64,000 nt of DNA from CAYRFE01 sp964423645 [NCBI: uncultured bacterium] (GTDB lineage Bacteria; Macinerneyibacteriota; Macinerneyibacteria; Macinerneyibacteriales). Shown in pieces: positions 26,728 through 38,045 of this stretch. The translations under genes were made by a program, and so were the position numbers. Where the stretch lies: NCBI GenBank assembly GCA_964423645.1, contig CAYRFE010000020.1:1-64000 (forward strand), written 5' to 3'. Under the pieces are notes generated by a model that saw nothing but the letters and a program-made list of their open reading frames with translations, was not told the origin of the DNA and did no database searches. Numbering within the stretch: the stretch's first letter is position 1; each line of letters begins with the position of its first letter.

Positions 26728-26842
26728 CCGTTTTTACATAGCAATAGCTAAAACCGAAATAAAAATAATCCATTTATTATAATTTGAAAGAGTGTATCTG
26801 AAATATATTTCGCATATTCTTTACATATCTCTCATTTTCCCC

Positions 26843-26870
26843 TTGACATATTCGGAGCATCTGCTAAAGT
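26843..26870 (+). promoter_or_regulatory. Promoter of the RRM-protein gene
   Basis: TTGACA (26843-26848) and TAAAGT (26865-26870) are 16 bp apart, giving a leader of roughly 55 nt before the ATG. Confidence 0.55.
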
Positions 26871-26931
26871 TATCGATGTTCTGTGTGGCTACTGGTGTGG
26901 TGTAGGTCTTTTGTTGAGGAGGTTTTTTTGT

Positions 26932-27189
26932 ATGGAATTCAAAGTCTACGTGGGCAATCTTCCGTATCGGACATCTGAAGAGGAAATGAAGGAGTTTTTC
27001 AGCGAAGCAGGTACTGTTATTGATGTACGTATCATCAGAGACAAAGAGACAAATCGTTCTAAAGGTTTCGGTTTTGTATCTTTTGAAACTGAAGAAGGCG
27101 TAAACAAAGCTATCGAAGTGCTTAACGGAAAAGATTTCGGCGGCCGCCCGATCAAGATCGATCGCGCAAAAGCTCGCGAAAATTCATAA
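26932..27189 (+). CDS. RNA-binding protein with one RRM domain
   Basis: An 85-residue protein that is almost entirely one RNA recognition motif. RNP2 is VYVGNL (5-10) and RNP1 is KGFGFVSF (about 44-51), with the usual aromatic residues. It belongs to the Rbp-type small bacterial RRM proteins, some of which are cold induced in cyanobacteria; that role is not shown here. I chose the ATG at 26932, which has GAGGAGG 9 nt upstream. It is monocistronic with its own promoter and terminator. Confidence 0.93.
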   Translation: MEFKVYVGNLPYRTSEEEMKEFFSEAGTVIDVRIIRDKETNRSKGFGFVSFETEEGVNKAIEVLNGKDFGGRPIKIDRAKARENS

Positions 27190-27205
27190 TTCCTAACAAC
27201 ACTCT

Positions 27206-27227
27206 GGGGCGGTTTTCCGCCCCTTTT
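27206..27227 (+). terminator. Terminator of the RRM-protein gene
   Basis: GGGGCGG-TTTT-CCGCCCC followed by TTTT, 16 bp after the stop codon. Confidence 0.85.
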
Positions 27228-27343
27228 GATTTAGAAAAATCTTCATATTATTTTTTCTTTATACTGTAGAGTTTCGCTAATTATTTCAATACTCGCTTTT
27301 AAATCATTAATCGTTTCAATTTGATGACTGTTGCTTTTAGAAT

Positions 27344-27377
27344 TACCGGTCTTTATTCACAAGAATAAAGACCGGTA
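27344..27377 (-). terminator. Long perfect hairpin downstream of gyrA
   Basis: A 15-bp perfect stem (TACCGGTCTTTATTC with its complement) and a 4-nt loop, 14 bp past the gyrA stop. There is no T-run after it on either strand, so it may stabilise the mRNA end or act as a site rather than as a classical terminator. Confidence 0.5.
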
Positions 27378-27391
27378 TCAAAACGAACTCT

Positions 27392-29824
27392 TTATTCTTC
27401 TATATAAACCCGTGATACATCTTTCAATCGGTCACCTTCATTAAGGCGTATGAAACGAACTCCAATGGTATTGCGGCTTTGAACTTTCATTTCCTGAACT
27501 TGCACACGTACCATCTGTCCATGTTCGGTTATACCAAAGATATCATCGCTGTCATTCACTATCATTGCACTGATCAGTTTTCCTGTCTTTTCATTGACCC
27601 TCATCGCAATAAGACCTTTTCCGGCTCTACCTTGTTCTTTGAAATCTTCAACTACGGTGCGTTTACTATATCCGTATTCTGAAATAAACAATAAATTCTC
27701 ATGATCAAGTGCATTCTCAACTGCGATGACACAATCCTCAGTGCCAAGTTTAATTCCCTTCACTCCCATCGTTGTTCTGCCTTGTAATTTGATGTCTTTT
27801 TCTTTGATACGTATTGCATACGCGTGTTGTGTAAAAATCATTATAGTCTTATCCGGTGATAAACGCACAACTGATACGAGTGCATCGGTATCACGCACAA
27901 CTACAGCAATCAAACCACGACGATTGATACGAGCAAACTCTGAAAGATGAGTCTTCTTTACCATTCCTTTTGATGTAGTAAAAACAAGATATTCATCCGC
28001 TTCGAAATTTTTAATAGTACTGTAATCACAAATACGCTCATTTTTCTCGAGAGGTAACAAGTTAACAAGAGATTGCCCTCGTGCTGTTCTGCTCTTTTCC
28101 GGAACGTCAAGAGTACTCAATGCAAACACTCGGCCTCTATCGGTGAACATCAATAACGTATCATGCGTTGACGCAATAAACAATTTTTCAACAAAATCCT
28201 CTTCGATCGTGGTAAGTGCCGATAAACCTTTTCCCCCGCGACGTTGTGTACGATATATTGATTCAGGCACACGCTTAATGAAGCCTCGGTGGGTAATCGT
28301 AATTACCATGTCTTCTTCTTGAATCAGATCGAGTTTATTAATATCCTTCATCTCATCAACGATTGTTGCTCTTCGAGGAGTCGGGAAAAGTTTCTGTAAT
28401 TCAGACAATTCTGTTTTAATTATTTCGAATACAAGCTTTTCGCTACTGAGTATGCTCTTATAATACGTAATCATTTTCAACAATTCTTTATATTCTTCTT
28501 CAAGTTTCTCAACTTCAAGACTCGTGAGTTTTTGCAAACGCATATCGAGAATCGCCTGCGCTTGAATGTACGATAACAAGAACGCTTTCATCAGTCCCGA
28601 CCGAGCGGTTTCAACATCTTTTGACTTTTTAATGATTGCAATAACTTCATCAATGTTTGCTAAAGCGATACGCAATCCTTCCAAAATATGCGCCCGTTCT
28701 TCTGCTTTGCGCAACAAATACCGTGTTCGTCTTACGACAACTTCTTTTCTGTGTTCTATAAAATGTCCAAGAATCTGCTTGAGATTCATAACTTTGGGGA
28801 TACCTTTAACTAATGCGAGAAAATTCATAGAGTAGCTGGTTTGCATACTGGTAAACTTAAATAAATTGTTCATTATTACTTCTGATTCAATATCATCAAC
28901 ATTCTTGAGTTCCAAAACGATTCGAATGCCCTCTTTATTGGTCTCGTCGCGAAGATCACGAATACCTTCAAGCTTTCCATCTTTTATCAAATTTGCAATA
29001 TTCTCAATTAATCGAGTTTTATTTTCTTTATACGGAATTTCTGTAATGACAAGTGCCGCTTTACCCTTTTTATTTAATTCTTTTTTGATCGTCCCTCGAA
29101 TAATAATTTTCCCCTTACCGGTTGTATAGGCATCATAAATACCTGTACGACCGACAATAACACCCGCAAGCGGGAAATCCGGACCCGGGATAATCTGTAT
29201 CAAATCAGCGATGCCTGCATCAGGATTATCAATAAGAAAGATAACCGCTTCAATAAGCTCATTAAGATTGTGTGAGGGAATTTCGGTAGCCATACCCACT
29301 GCAATACCTGCAGCACCGTTCAATAGCAGATTAGGGACCATTGACGGCATAACGGTGGGTTCTTTCGTCGACTCATCATAGTTTGGGCGAAAATCAACGG
29401 TCTCTTTATCAAGATCTGCCAAAATATAATCGGCAAGACGAGCCATTCGCACTTCGGTATAACGCTGTGCCGCAGGCGGATCACCATCTATGGATCCGAA
29501 ATTCCCTTGGCCGTCCAGAAGCGGTGCAATATAGGTGAACGGTTGCGCCATACGTACCAATGCATCATAAATTGCCTGATCACCATGAGGATGAAAATTA
29601 CCCATTACCTCACCGACAACCTTCGCGCATTTACGATATGAACGATTATATCGCAACCCAAGCTCACTCATACCGTATAAAATACGACGTTGAACCGGCT
29701 TTAATCCGTCACGAACATCAGGTAATGCACGCCCCATGATTGTGCTCATTGCATAATCAAGGTATGATTGACGCACTTCTTCTTCAATATTTACATCACG
29801 AACATTTTCTTTATCAATATACAT
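27392..29824 (-). CDS. gyrA: DNA gyrase subunit A
   Basis: An 810-residue breakage-reunion subunit. The active-site Tyr is in AAQRYTEVRM, after the QRRILYGM and GNFHPHGDQAIYDALVRMAQ quinolone-region blocks. The C-terminal beta-pinwheel has the GyrA box QRRGGKG (about 535-541), which marks gyrase rather than topoisomerase IV. I chose the ATG at 29824. A GTG three codons earlier is too close to the AAAGGA site. It follows gyrB by 15 bp. Confidence 0.97.
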   Translation of the reverse strand: MYIDKENVRDVNIEEEVRQSYLDYAMSTIMGRALPDVRDGLKPVQRRILYGMSELGLRYNRSYRKCAKVVGEVMGNFHPHGDQAIYDALVRMAQPFTYIAPLLDGQGNFGSIDGDPPAAQRYTEVRMARLADYILADLDKETVDFRPNYDESTKEPTVMPSMVPNLLLNGAAGIAVGMATEIPSHNLNELIEAVIFLIDNPDAGIADLIQIIPGPDFPLAGVIVGRTGIYDAYTTGKGKIIIRGTIKKELNKKGKAALVITEIPYKENKTRLIENIANLIKDGKLEGIRDLRDETNKEGIRIVLELKNVDDIESEVIMNNLFKFTSMQTSYSMNFLALVKGIPKVMNLKQILGHFIEHRKEVVVRRTRYLLRKAEERAHILEGLRIALANIDEVIAIIKKSKDVETARSGLMKAFLLSYIQAQAILDMRLQKLTSLEVEKLEEEYKELLKMITYYKSILSSEKLVFEIIKTELSELQKLFPTPRRATIVDEMKDINKLDLIQEEDMVITITHRGFIKRVPESIYRTQRRGGKGLSALTTIEEDFVEKLFIASTHDTLLMFTDRGRVFALSTLDVPEKSRTARGQSLVNLLPLEKNERICDYSTIKNFEADEYLVFTTSKGMVKKTHLSEFARINRRGLIAVVVRDTDALVSVVRLSPDKTIMIFTQHAYAIRIKEKDIKLQGRTTMGVKGIKLGTEDCVIAVENALDHENLLFISEYGYSKRTVVEDFKEQGRAGKGLIAMRVNEKTGKLISAMIVNDSDDIFGITEHGQMVRVQVQEMKVQSRNTIGVRFIRLNEGDRLKDVSRVYIEE

Positions 29825-29839
29825 ATTCGTCACTATCCT

Positions 29840-32290
<2,451 letters not shown>

Positions 32291-32314
32291 TTATACAATA
32301 TTTCTCGTGAAGAA

Positions 32315-32342
32315 AGTATACCATAAATACCCGGATTGTAAA
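32315..32342 (-). promoter_or_regulatory. Promoter of gyrBA
   Basis: TTTACA (32337-32342) and TATACT (32315-32320) are 16 bp apart on the minus strand, with a leader of about 60 nt. Confidence 0.65.
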
Positions 32343-32382
32343 GCAAAAATCCTGTTTCCGTTTGAAAATCACAGTATAAAAA

Positions 32383-32404
32383 AAGCGGGCTCTATTGCCC
32401 GCTT
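32383..32404 (-). terminator. Terminator after the fusA-like operon
   Basis: AAGCGGGC-TCTATT-GCCCGCTT, an 8-bp stem followed on the minus strand by TTTTTTTATAC. Confidence 0.85.
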
Positions 32405-32433
32405 AAAAATCATCGACTATGTCGTGGATGTAA

Positions 32434-33156
32434 TCAACCGCCTTGCATATCTTTCATAATTTCCATAATCATAGCGTTCTGATCGGCAAACTTGGTGTAC
32501 CCGGAAGGAACAGTAAACACCGTTTCATTTACGGTAAATTCATAACCGCTAAACACGATTATAGTCTTTCCACCGGCTGTAGGTATTGAAATTTGCCCTG
32601 CATATGTTTTATTCGAAGGATTGATGAATATGAATATCTCTTTATACGATTTTGCCTCTTTATTGTCGAGGATTTTTTTATATTTATCACATTTGATACC
32701 GTAAAAATCTTCTTCCCCAACTTTTTCAATCACATTGTCAAATGCTTCATCAAATGAGCCAAGTTGTTCTGCCTCAGGGGTATTCTTTTTAACACTTTGT
32801 TCAATGTAGGCTTCATTACGCGGGAAAATGAAGGTCGCATTATATTTATCCCCTGAAAGAACAGACACGATACTCATTTGATCCAAGCCGAGCATTTTCA
32901 TTTGCTGAAACATTTTCACATCAGGCATAGAAGATTGTGTATAAGTCAAGTCAGTGCGAGTTTTCTGGCCTTTTACAAAAAGTGTCATATTCATGATAAA
33001 CTTTTTTTCATCCGGTGTAACATTTTCAACTTTTATTTTTGCGGTAAAACCGGTTGACTCGATAGAAGCCTTATCAAGGACTTCTCCCAATGTCAATGCA
33101 TGTAATGCGAACACTGAACTACAAATCAGAATGAACGAAATGATAAACTTTTTCAT
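32434..33156 (-). CDS. Exported LolA-like/DUF4412-like protein
   Basis: A 240-residue protein with a signal peptide (about 1-19, ending VFALHA). The rest is rich in beta strands with a pattern like LolA and related periplasmic lipid-binding proteins: NMTLFVKGQKTRTDL, then PRNEAYIEQ, GIKCDKYKK and FINPSNKTYAGQI. The exact family is uncertain. I chose the ATG at 33156, preceded by AAGGATTG; the longer frame runs into the EF-G-like gene, whose stop is 13 bp upstream. A terminator follows. Confidence 0.65.
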   Translation of the reverse strand: MKKFIISFILICSSVFALHALTLGEVLDKASIESTGFTAKIKVENVTPDEKKFIMNMTLFVKGQKTRTDLTYTQSSMPDVKMFQQMKMLGLDQMSIVSVLSGDKYNATFIFPRNEAYIEQSVKKNTPEAEQLGSFDEAFDNVIEKVGEEDFYGIKCDKYKKILDNKEAKSYKEIFIFINPSNKTYAGQISIPTAGGKTIIVFSGYEFTVNETVFTVPSGYTKFADQNAMIMEIMKDMQGG

Positions 33157-33169
33157 AATCAATCCTTTC

Positions 33170-35254
33170 TTAATCTTCAGAATCATCAGTAAGATGCTTC
33201 TTACCTTCGGCAACAACTTTTTCCATGATTTCGTGTGGTGCGATATCATAACGGAGAAATTCTGTACGGAATTTACCCCGTCCACCCGTTTTTGAACGCA
33301 ACTCAATGAGATATTTTTGCATCTCTGATGCCGGAACTTCAGCTTTAATCAGTTGTTTACCTCGTCCTATGGACTCCATACCGTTTATCCTTCCGCGACG
33401 AGAGTTAATATCTCCCATAATATCACCCATCGACTCATCTGGAACGATTATTTCAACTTTCAATACCGGCTCTAAAATCACCGGTCCGGCAGTTTTCACT
33501 GCCTCTTTAAATGACATTGATGCTGCTATTTTAAATGCCATTTCTGATGAGTCAACATCATGATAGCTTCCAAAAACAAGCGCAGCCTTAAAATCAACAA
33601 ACGGATACCCCGCGACAACACCTTTCGTCATCGTTTCACGAATGCCTTTTTCAACAGCAGGCACATATTTTCCCGGCACAACACCTCCGACAATTTTGTC
33701 TTCAAAAACAAAGCCCTCGCCACGAGGCAACGGTGCGAATTCAACATGCACGTCACCGTATTGTCCGCGTCCTCCCGACTGTTTTTTATATTTTCCTTGA
33801 GCTTTGGACGGCTTCGTTAACGTTTCACGATATGCGATACGCGGAACACTCGTGGAAACTTCAACACCGAAACGCGACTTCATTCGCTCAACCATGATCT
33901 CAAGTTGAATATCACCCATGCCGGAAAGAACAAATTCTGCAGTATCTGCGTTTCTATCGCTGTGTATTGACGGATCTTCTTCCATCAACTTATGCAATCC
34001 TGTGCTCATTTTGTCTTGATCTGATGATGATACCGCATGCATTGCAAGTGAATAGACCGGTTCGAGCGGATGAATGAATTTTACTTCTGCACCGTCATGG
34101 GCCGCAAGTGTATGCCCTGTTTTGATCGATTCTACTTTGGAAATTACTCCTATCATACCTGCGCTTAGCTCAGGCACATCAATCAGTTTCTTCCCTAATG
34201 TTTGATATAAATGAGAAACACGTTCAGTCTTTCCATCACCGGCCAACACAATTGAATCTCCTGCTTTAATTGTTCCGGAAACAATCTTAAAAAAGCTCAT
34301 TTTCCCGGTAAACGGATCGACAACTGTTTTAAATACTTTCGCCATGAACGGTTTGAGTGAATCCATCGGTATTTGTGTTTCTTTCTCACCCTCGACGACG
34401 GAATAGCCGGAAATCGCATTTGGAGGCGGCAGATACTCTGCGGCAAATTGCATCAAAGTGCTTATTCCCACTAATGTTTCCGCTGAGCCGATCAAAACCG
34501 GAGCCACATCCCCATTATTAAGCCCGACACGCAGCCCGGTAAGCATCTCTTCATCCGTTAATTCTTCTCCGTTTAAAACTTTTTCCATTAACGCTTCATC
34601 TTCTTCTGCAATTGCTTCAACGAGATTTGCGCGAAATTCTTCAACCTTAGACGACATATCTCCGGGTATCGGAATTTCTTTGGCTGTTCCATCTTTTTCA
34701 AATTCATATGCCTTTTTCTTCAATATATCGATCACACCCTTAAATTGCAGTTGATTACCTATCGGCAGTTGAACTGCAACAGGACGAGGGTGATGCATTT
34801 TTTCCAACAAGTCATGGTATGTTTGATAAAAATCCGTATTCTCACGATCAAGTTTATTGATAAAAACAACAACACGTTTATGCATATCCTCTAACTCTTC
34901 CCACACACGCTCTGTACCAACTTGTATACCCGCAGCCGCTGAAATTGTCGTAATAATATGGTCAGCCGCGTACATTCCACTTAACGTTTCTGCGATAAAA
35001 TCGCTGTATCCCGGCAGGTCAAGTATCGTAAATTTTGTTTTTTGCCAATCAAAAGACAATACGGTTGTATTAATTGAAATCTGACGTTTAATTTCTTCAG
35101 GAGTATAATCAGATACCGTGTTCCCGTCAGCGGTTTTACCCATTTTTGTGATGTTTTTATTAAGAAACAACAGAGCCTCTGCAACACTTGTTTTCCCTGT
35201 TCCGCTGTGTCCGGCAAGAGCAATATTCCGTACTAACGTAGTATCCACAGCCAT
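33170..35254 (-). CDS. EF-G-like GTPase (divergent elongation factor G paralogue)
   Basis: A 694-residue translational GTPase with all five EF-G domains in order. G1 is GHSGTGKT, G3 is DLPGYSDF (normal EF-G has DTPGHVDF) and G4 is NKLD. The start GHSGTGKTSVAEALLF and the NTVSDYTPEEIKRQIS block are typical of the EF-G2/EF-G-like group rather than the main elongation factor. The conserved His of the G3 DTPGH motif is replaced by Tyr. Its job in the cell, recycling or a stress-specific role, is not settled for the group. GGAGGGG precedes the ATG. Confidence 0.9.
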   Translation of the reverse strand: MAVDTTLVRNIALAGHSGTGKTSVAEALLFLNKNITKMGKTADGNTVSDYTPEEIKRQISINTTVLSFDWQKTKFTILDLPGYSDFIAETLSGMYAADHIITTISAAAGIQVGTERVWEELEDMHKRVVVFINKLDRENTDFYQTYHDLLEKMHHPRPVAVQLPIGNQLQFKGVIDILKKKAYEFEKDGTAKEIPIPGDMSSKVEEFRANLVEAIAEEDEALMEKVLNGEELTDEEMLTGLRVGLNNGDVAPVLIGSAETLVGISTLMQFAAEYLPPPNAISGYSVVEGEKETQIPMDSLKPFMAKVFKTVVDPFTGKMSFFKIVSGTIKAGDSIVLAGDGKTERVSHLYQTLGKKLIDVPELSAGMIGVISKVESIKTGHTLAAHDGAEVKFIHPLEPVYSLAMHAVSSSDQDKMSTGLHKLMEEDPSIHSDRNADTAEFVLSGMGDIQLEIMVERMKSRFGVEVSTSVPRIAYRETLTKPSKAQGKYKKQSGGRGQYGDVHVEFAPLPRGEGFVFEDKIVGGVVPGKYVPAVEKGIRETMTKGVVAGYPFVDFKAALVFGSYHDVDSSEMAFKIAASMSFKEAVKTAGPVILEPVLKVEIIVPDESMGDIMGDINSRRGRINGMESIGRGKQLIKAEVPASEMQKYLIELRSKTGGRGKFRTEFLRYDIAPHEIMEKVVAEGKKHLTDDSED

Positions 35255-35290
35255 AGCAACCCCTCCGTTTCAAATTTTAGGTAGTAGGTA

Positions 35291-35779
35291 TTAGTGTATG
35301 TGACAATCCCCGTTTAAACTGGCTTTTTTATGAATATACAGATTCGATGTTTCAACTTTTCCCTCGGTATACCCTCGTGGAAATATCTCAAGATATTCCG
35401 CATTGATATCGCCGACAACTTTTCCTTTAATGAAGACATATTTTGCAGCAACATTACCATTGATCGTACCGGCAACATATAATGTATTTGCCCGCACACT
35501 CGCATTTACCACACCACCTGTTGCAACAATTAGATTTTTATTTTCAACAATACTGATCTCTTTTGCTTTTATTTTTTCATAAATACGTATAGATGTATCA
35601 TCTTCCAAATAACCGTCAACACCGATCCCCGGAAGCACTTCTTTGTGCCCCATTACTTTTTTTACCCAACGGCAAAAACGATTATAAAGTTGCTCTTCTT
35701 TACGATCTTTACTATATTCTTGATGGATTAGATGTACAAGGCTTCGCTCTCGTTCTTGACGACTCATTACTGCATCCAT
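35291..35779 (-). CDS. Bactofilin-type polymer-forming protein
   Basis: A 162-residue protein. A charged N-terminal helix (1-45) precedes a right-handed beta-helix domain (about 60-160) built of short repeats such as LYVAGTINGNVAAKYVFIKGKVVGDI. That pattern is typical of bactofilins, which polymerise into cytoskeletal filaments under the membrane. The N-terminal extension is longer than in minimal bactofilins. GAGGAA lies 6 nt before the ATG. It starts 71 bp downstream of the lipoprotein gene. Confidence 0.8.
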   Translation of the reverse strand: MDAVMSRQERERSLVHLIHQEYSKDRKEEQLYNRFCRWVKKVMGHKEVLPGIGVDGYLEDDTSIRIYEKIKAKEISIVENKNLIVATGGVVNASVRANTLYVAGTINGNVAAKYVFIKGKVVGDINAEYLEIFPRGYTEGKVETSNLYIHKKASLNGDCHIH

Positions 35780-35812
35780 GAACTATTCCTCATCAATTTT
35801 GTGTCACAATAG

Positions 35813-35841
35813 ATGGGGAAAACCCGTTGTGTTTTCCCCAT
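35813..35841 (-). terminator. Stem-loop after the lipoprotein gene
   Basis: ATGGGGAAAAC and GTTTTCCCCAT form a perfect 11-bp stem with a 7-nt loop, just past the stop codon. The sequence after it on the minus strand is not T-rich, so termination may be partial. Confidence 0.55.
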
Positions 35842-35850
35842 ACCTACACC

Positions 35851-36741
35851 TTATTTTACCTTTGCGTAAACCAGAGTATTTTTACTGTCATTCGCCATCC
35901 AAATCAGATATCCAACTTTGTTCACTTCAGCATACACCTTCGCTTCATCCTGGAACTTCTTCATGAGTGATGCGTTCGGCTCACGATCATTATTCGCCTT
36001 TTTATACTGCTCGACTTTGGTTGCAACAATCGCATCAATACTTGGCATCTCAATAATCCACTTCGGATCAGACCATCCGCCATGCTTTACATCAGTATTG
36101 AACGGAGGTTGTATCTTCTTATATACGCTCATAGCCGTCTTTTTGATCTTTGCCATGGTCACTTTATCAATAAGAAGTGCTTTAATGGCATCAACTTCAG
36201 ACTCGCTCAACAAAACATAGAGCTCATCATACGAAGGCTCAAGATTCTTGATTTGTGTTGTTTTATCACGACTTTTATTCTTTTTTTCTTCTTGCAAAAG
36301 ATCGTCAATGCGTTTTTTTGCTACCGCATAGATCTCATCATAGCGTTTTCTATTCGTTTCTTTAAGTTTTTCAATTACCGCTTCATTCCGTTTGTCAATC
36401 TTATTCTCGGTATTATTCGGGTCCTCGACGGCTTCATACAATTTCGAGAATGCCTCATCAATATTTTTCGCTTCAACAGCCTCAATCGTCGGCAAAAACT
36501 CCGCCTTTTTGGTCTGAGGCATAATACCCTCTAATGAAACCAACAAGGGTTTTTCTGTGCTCGGAGGAGGTAACTCACCAAAACGCAACTTATAGGTTGC
36601 GACATACTTTTGAATTTCATTAATTTTCGTGTTTGCACTGGTAACCGCAGCTTTATCAAGGATTGCATTGCTTCCGGAAGCACAGCCGAATGTAAGAAAC
36701 AAGAAGGCTACCGCAACCGTATAGAGAACATATTTCTTCAT
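35851..36741 (-). CDS. Lipoprotein of unknown function
   Basis: A 296-residue protein with a clear lipoprotein signal peptide and lipobox LTFGC (Cys20). The mature part is mainly helical and highly charged, with a Lys/Glu-rich stretch (about 150-170) that could form a coiled coil. I do not recognise the family. It has a near-perfect promoter of its own, GGGGAGTTCTC upstream of the ATG and a stem-loop after the stop, so it is likely well expressed. Confidence 0.7.
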   Translation of the reverse strand: MKKYVLYTVAVAFLFLTFGCASGSNAILDKAAVTSANTKINEIQKYVATYKLRFGELPPPSTEKPLLVSLEGIMPQTKKAEFLPTIEAVEAKNIDEAFSKLYEAVEDPNNTENKIDKRNEAVIEKLKETNRKRYDEIYAVAKKRIDDLLQEEKKNKSRDKTTQIKNLEPSYDELYVLLSESEVDAIKALLIDKVTMAKIKKTAMSVYKKIQPPFNTDVKHGGWSDPKWIIEMPSIDAIVATKVEQYKKANNDREPNASLMKKFQDEAKVYAEVNKVGYLIWMANDSKNTLVYAKVK

Positions 36742-36771
36742 AGAGAACTCCCCTTTCCTGATGTTTCACAC

Positions 36772-36799
36772 ATTATACAATGTTTTTTTTTCATGTCAA
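36772..36799 (-). promoter_or_regulatory. Consensus promoter of the lipoprotein gene
   Basis: TTGACA (36794-36799) and TATAAT (36772-36777) are 16 bp apart on the minus strand. Both hexamers match the sigma70 consensus exactly, and an A-run lies between them. Confidence 0.8.
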
Positions 36800-36804
36800 C
36801 GCTT

Positions 36805-38037
36805 TTATTTCTTCTCATACTGGCTAATAACGTCTTCAATTACACGACTGAGACGTTTAACACCCTCTTCAATCTGCTCAAGTGTCGGATAAGAAAAATT
36901 CATCCTCATCGTATTGTGTCCCCCGTCATTACTGTAAAATGCACTTCCAACAACATAGGCGACATTATTCTCTATTGCTTTATAAAACATCTCTTCCGTA
37001 TTAATAAATTCCGGCAATCGTATCCACAAGAACATGCCTCCTTCAGGCTTTGTCCAGGATACGTCGGGATGTTTTGGCATGTATTTTTCAAGCGCACTGA
37101 GCATTGCATCTTTTTTCACACGATACAGATCCACATTCTTTTGAATTCGATCATATATCATACCTTTTTTCATATAACGAGACGTAATTTTTTGAGTAAA
37201 TGGCGGGGTGCATAAATCCATAGCCTGACGCGCAACAACAAATTTATTAATAATTTCTGCAGGGCCGATAACCCACCCCAAACGCAATCCCGGAGCAAAT
37301 ATTTTTGAAAAAGTATACAATCCGACGGTATGGCCTTCCTTATCAAGCGAGTAAATTGACGGAACTGCAGTGCCCTCATAACGAAGATTACGGTAAGGAG
37401 AATCCTCAATGATGATGAATTGATATTTTACTGCCATTTCAACCAATTTTTTCCGCTTTTCAAGGCTCATGGTGATCCCGGCAGGATTTTGAAAATCAGG
37501 AATCACATACACAAACTTTACACGTTCACGCATATCTGCGAGACGTTTGAGTTCTGCTTCCAGTTTATCCATTTCCATTCCGTCATCGGCTGCATTTATA
37601 CCGATCATTCGTGCATTATAACTTCTCATGGCACTGATCATTCCAAGATACGACGGTAATTCTAATACAACGGGATCATTAGGATTAATAAACACTTTAC
37701 AAACCATATCAAGCGCTTGTTGAGATGCGGTCATGATAAGAATATTGTCAGGGCTCAATCCTTCTATACCGTCTTTTTCCATAAATTTAATTATTTCTTC
37801 TTTGAGTACCGTTTCACCTTCGGTAGCACCGTACTGTAAGGCCTTGGTACCCTCTTCATCAAGCATTTCTGCAACAATAGCTTTTACGTCATTGACCGGA
37901 AAGGTTTCCGGTGCAGGTAATCCGCCTGCAAAAGAAATAATCCCCGGTTTATTAGTTAATTTCAACAGCTCTCTGATCACTGATTTTTTCAAATTCTTCG
38001 CATTGTGCGAATACAAACCTTCAAGATCGGCTATCAT
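36805..38037 (-). CDS. PLP-dependent class I/II aminotransferase (2-aminoadipate/aromatic type)
   Basis: A 410-residue fold-type I transaminase. Supporting blocks are ISFAGGLPAPETFP at the start, LQYGATEG, VIPDFQNPAGITMS, EDSPYRNLRYEG and TFSKIFAPGLRLGW with the PLP-binding Lys. The group includes 2-aminoadipate aminotransferases and broad amino acid aminotransferases; specificity cannot be read here. It starts 8 bp after rpe, at the end of the long overlapping gene run. AGGAGGAAG precedes the ATG. Confidence 0.88.
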   Translation of the reverse strand: MIADLEGLYSHNAKNLKKSVIRELLKLTNKPGIISFAGGLPAPETFPVNDVKAIVAEMLDEEGTKALQYGATEGETVLKEEIIKFMEKDGIEGLSPDNILIMTASQQALDMVCKVFINPNDPVVLELPSYLGMISAMRSYNARMIGINAADDGMEMDKLEAELKRLADMRERVKFVYVIPDFQNPAGITMSLEKRKKLVEMAVKYQFIIIEDSPYRNLRYEGTAVPSIYSLDKEGHTVGLYTFSKIFAPGLRLGWVIGPAEIINKFVVARQAMDLCTPPFTQKITSRYMKKGMIYDRIQKNVDLYRVKKDAMLSALEKYMPKHPDVSWTKPEGGMFLWIRLPEFINTEEMFYKAIENNVAYVVGSAFYSNDGGHNTMRMNFSYPTLEQIEEGVKRLSRVIEDVISQYEKK

Positions 38038-38045
38038 ACTTCCTC

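Noticed and set aside
33170-35254. Calling this the main elongation factor G
   Set aside because: The G1 and G3 motifs match the EF-G-like group and differ from canonical EF-G, and no str operon genes are nearby.
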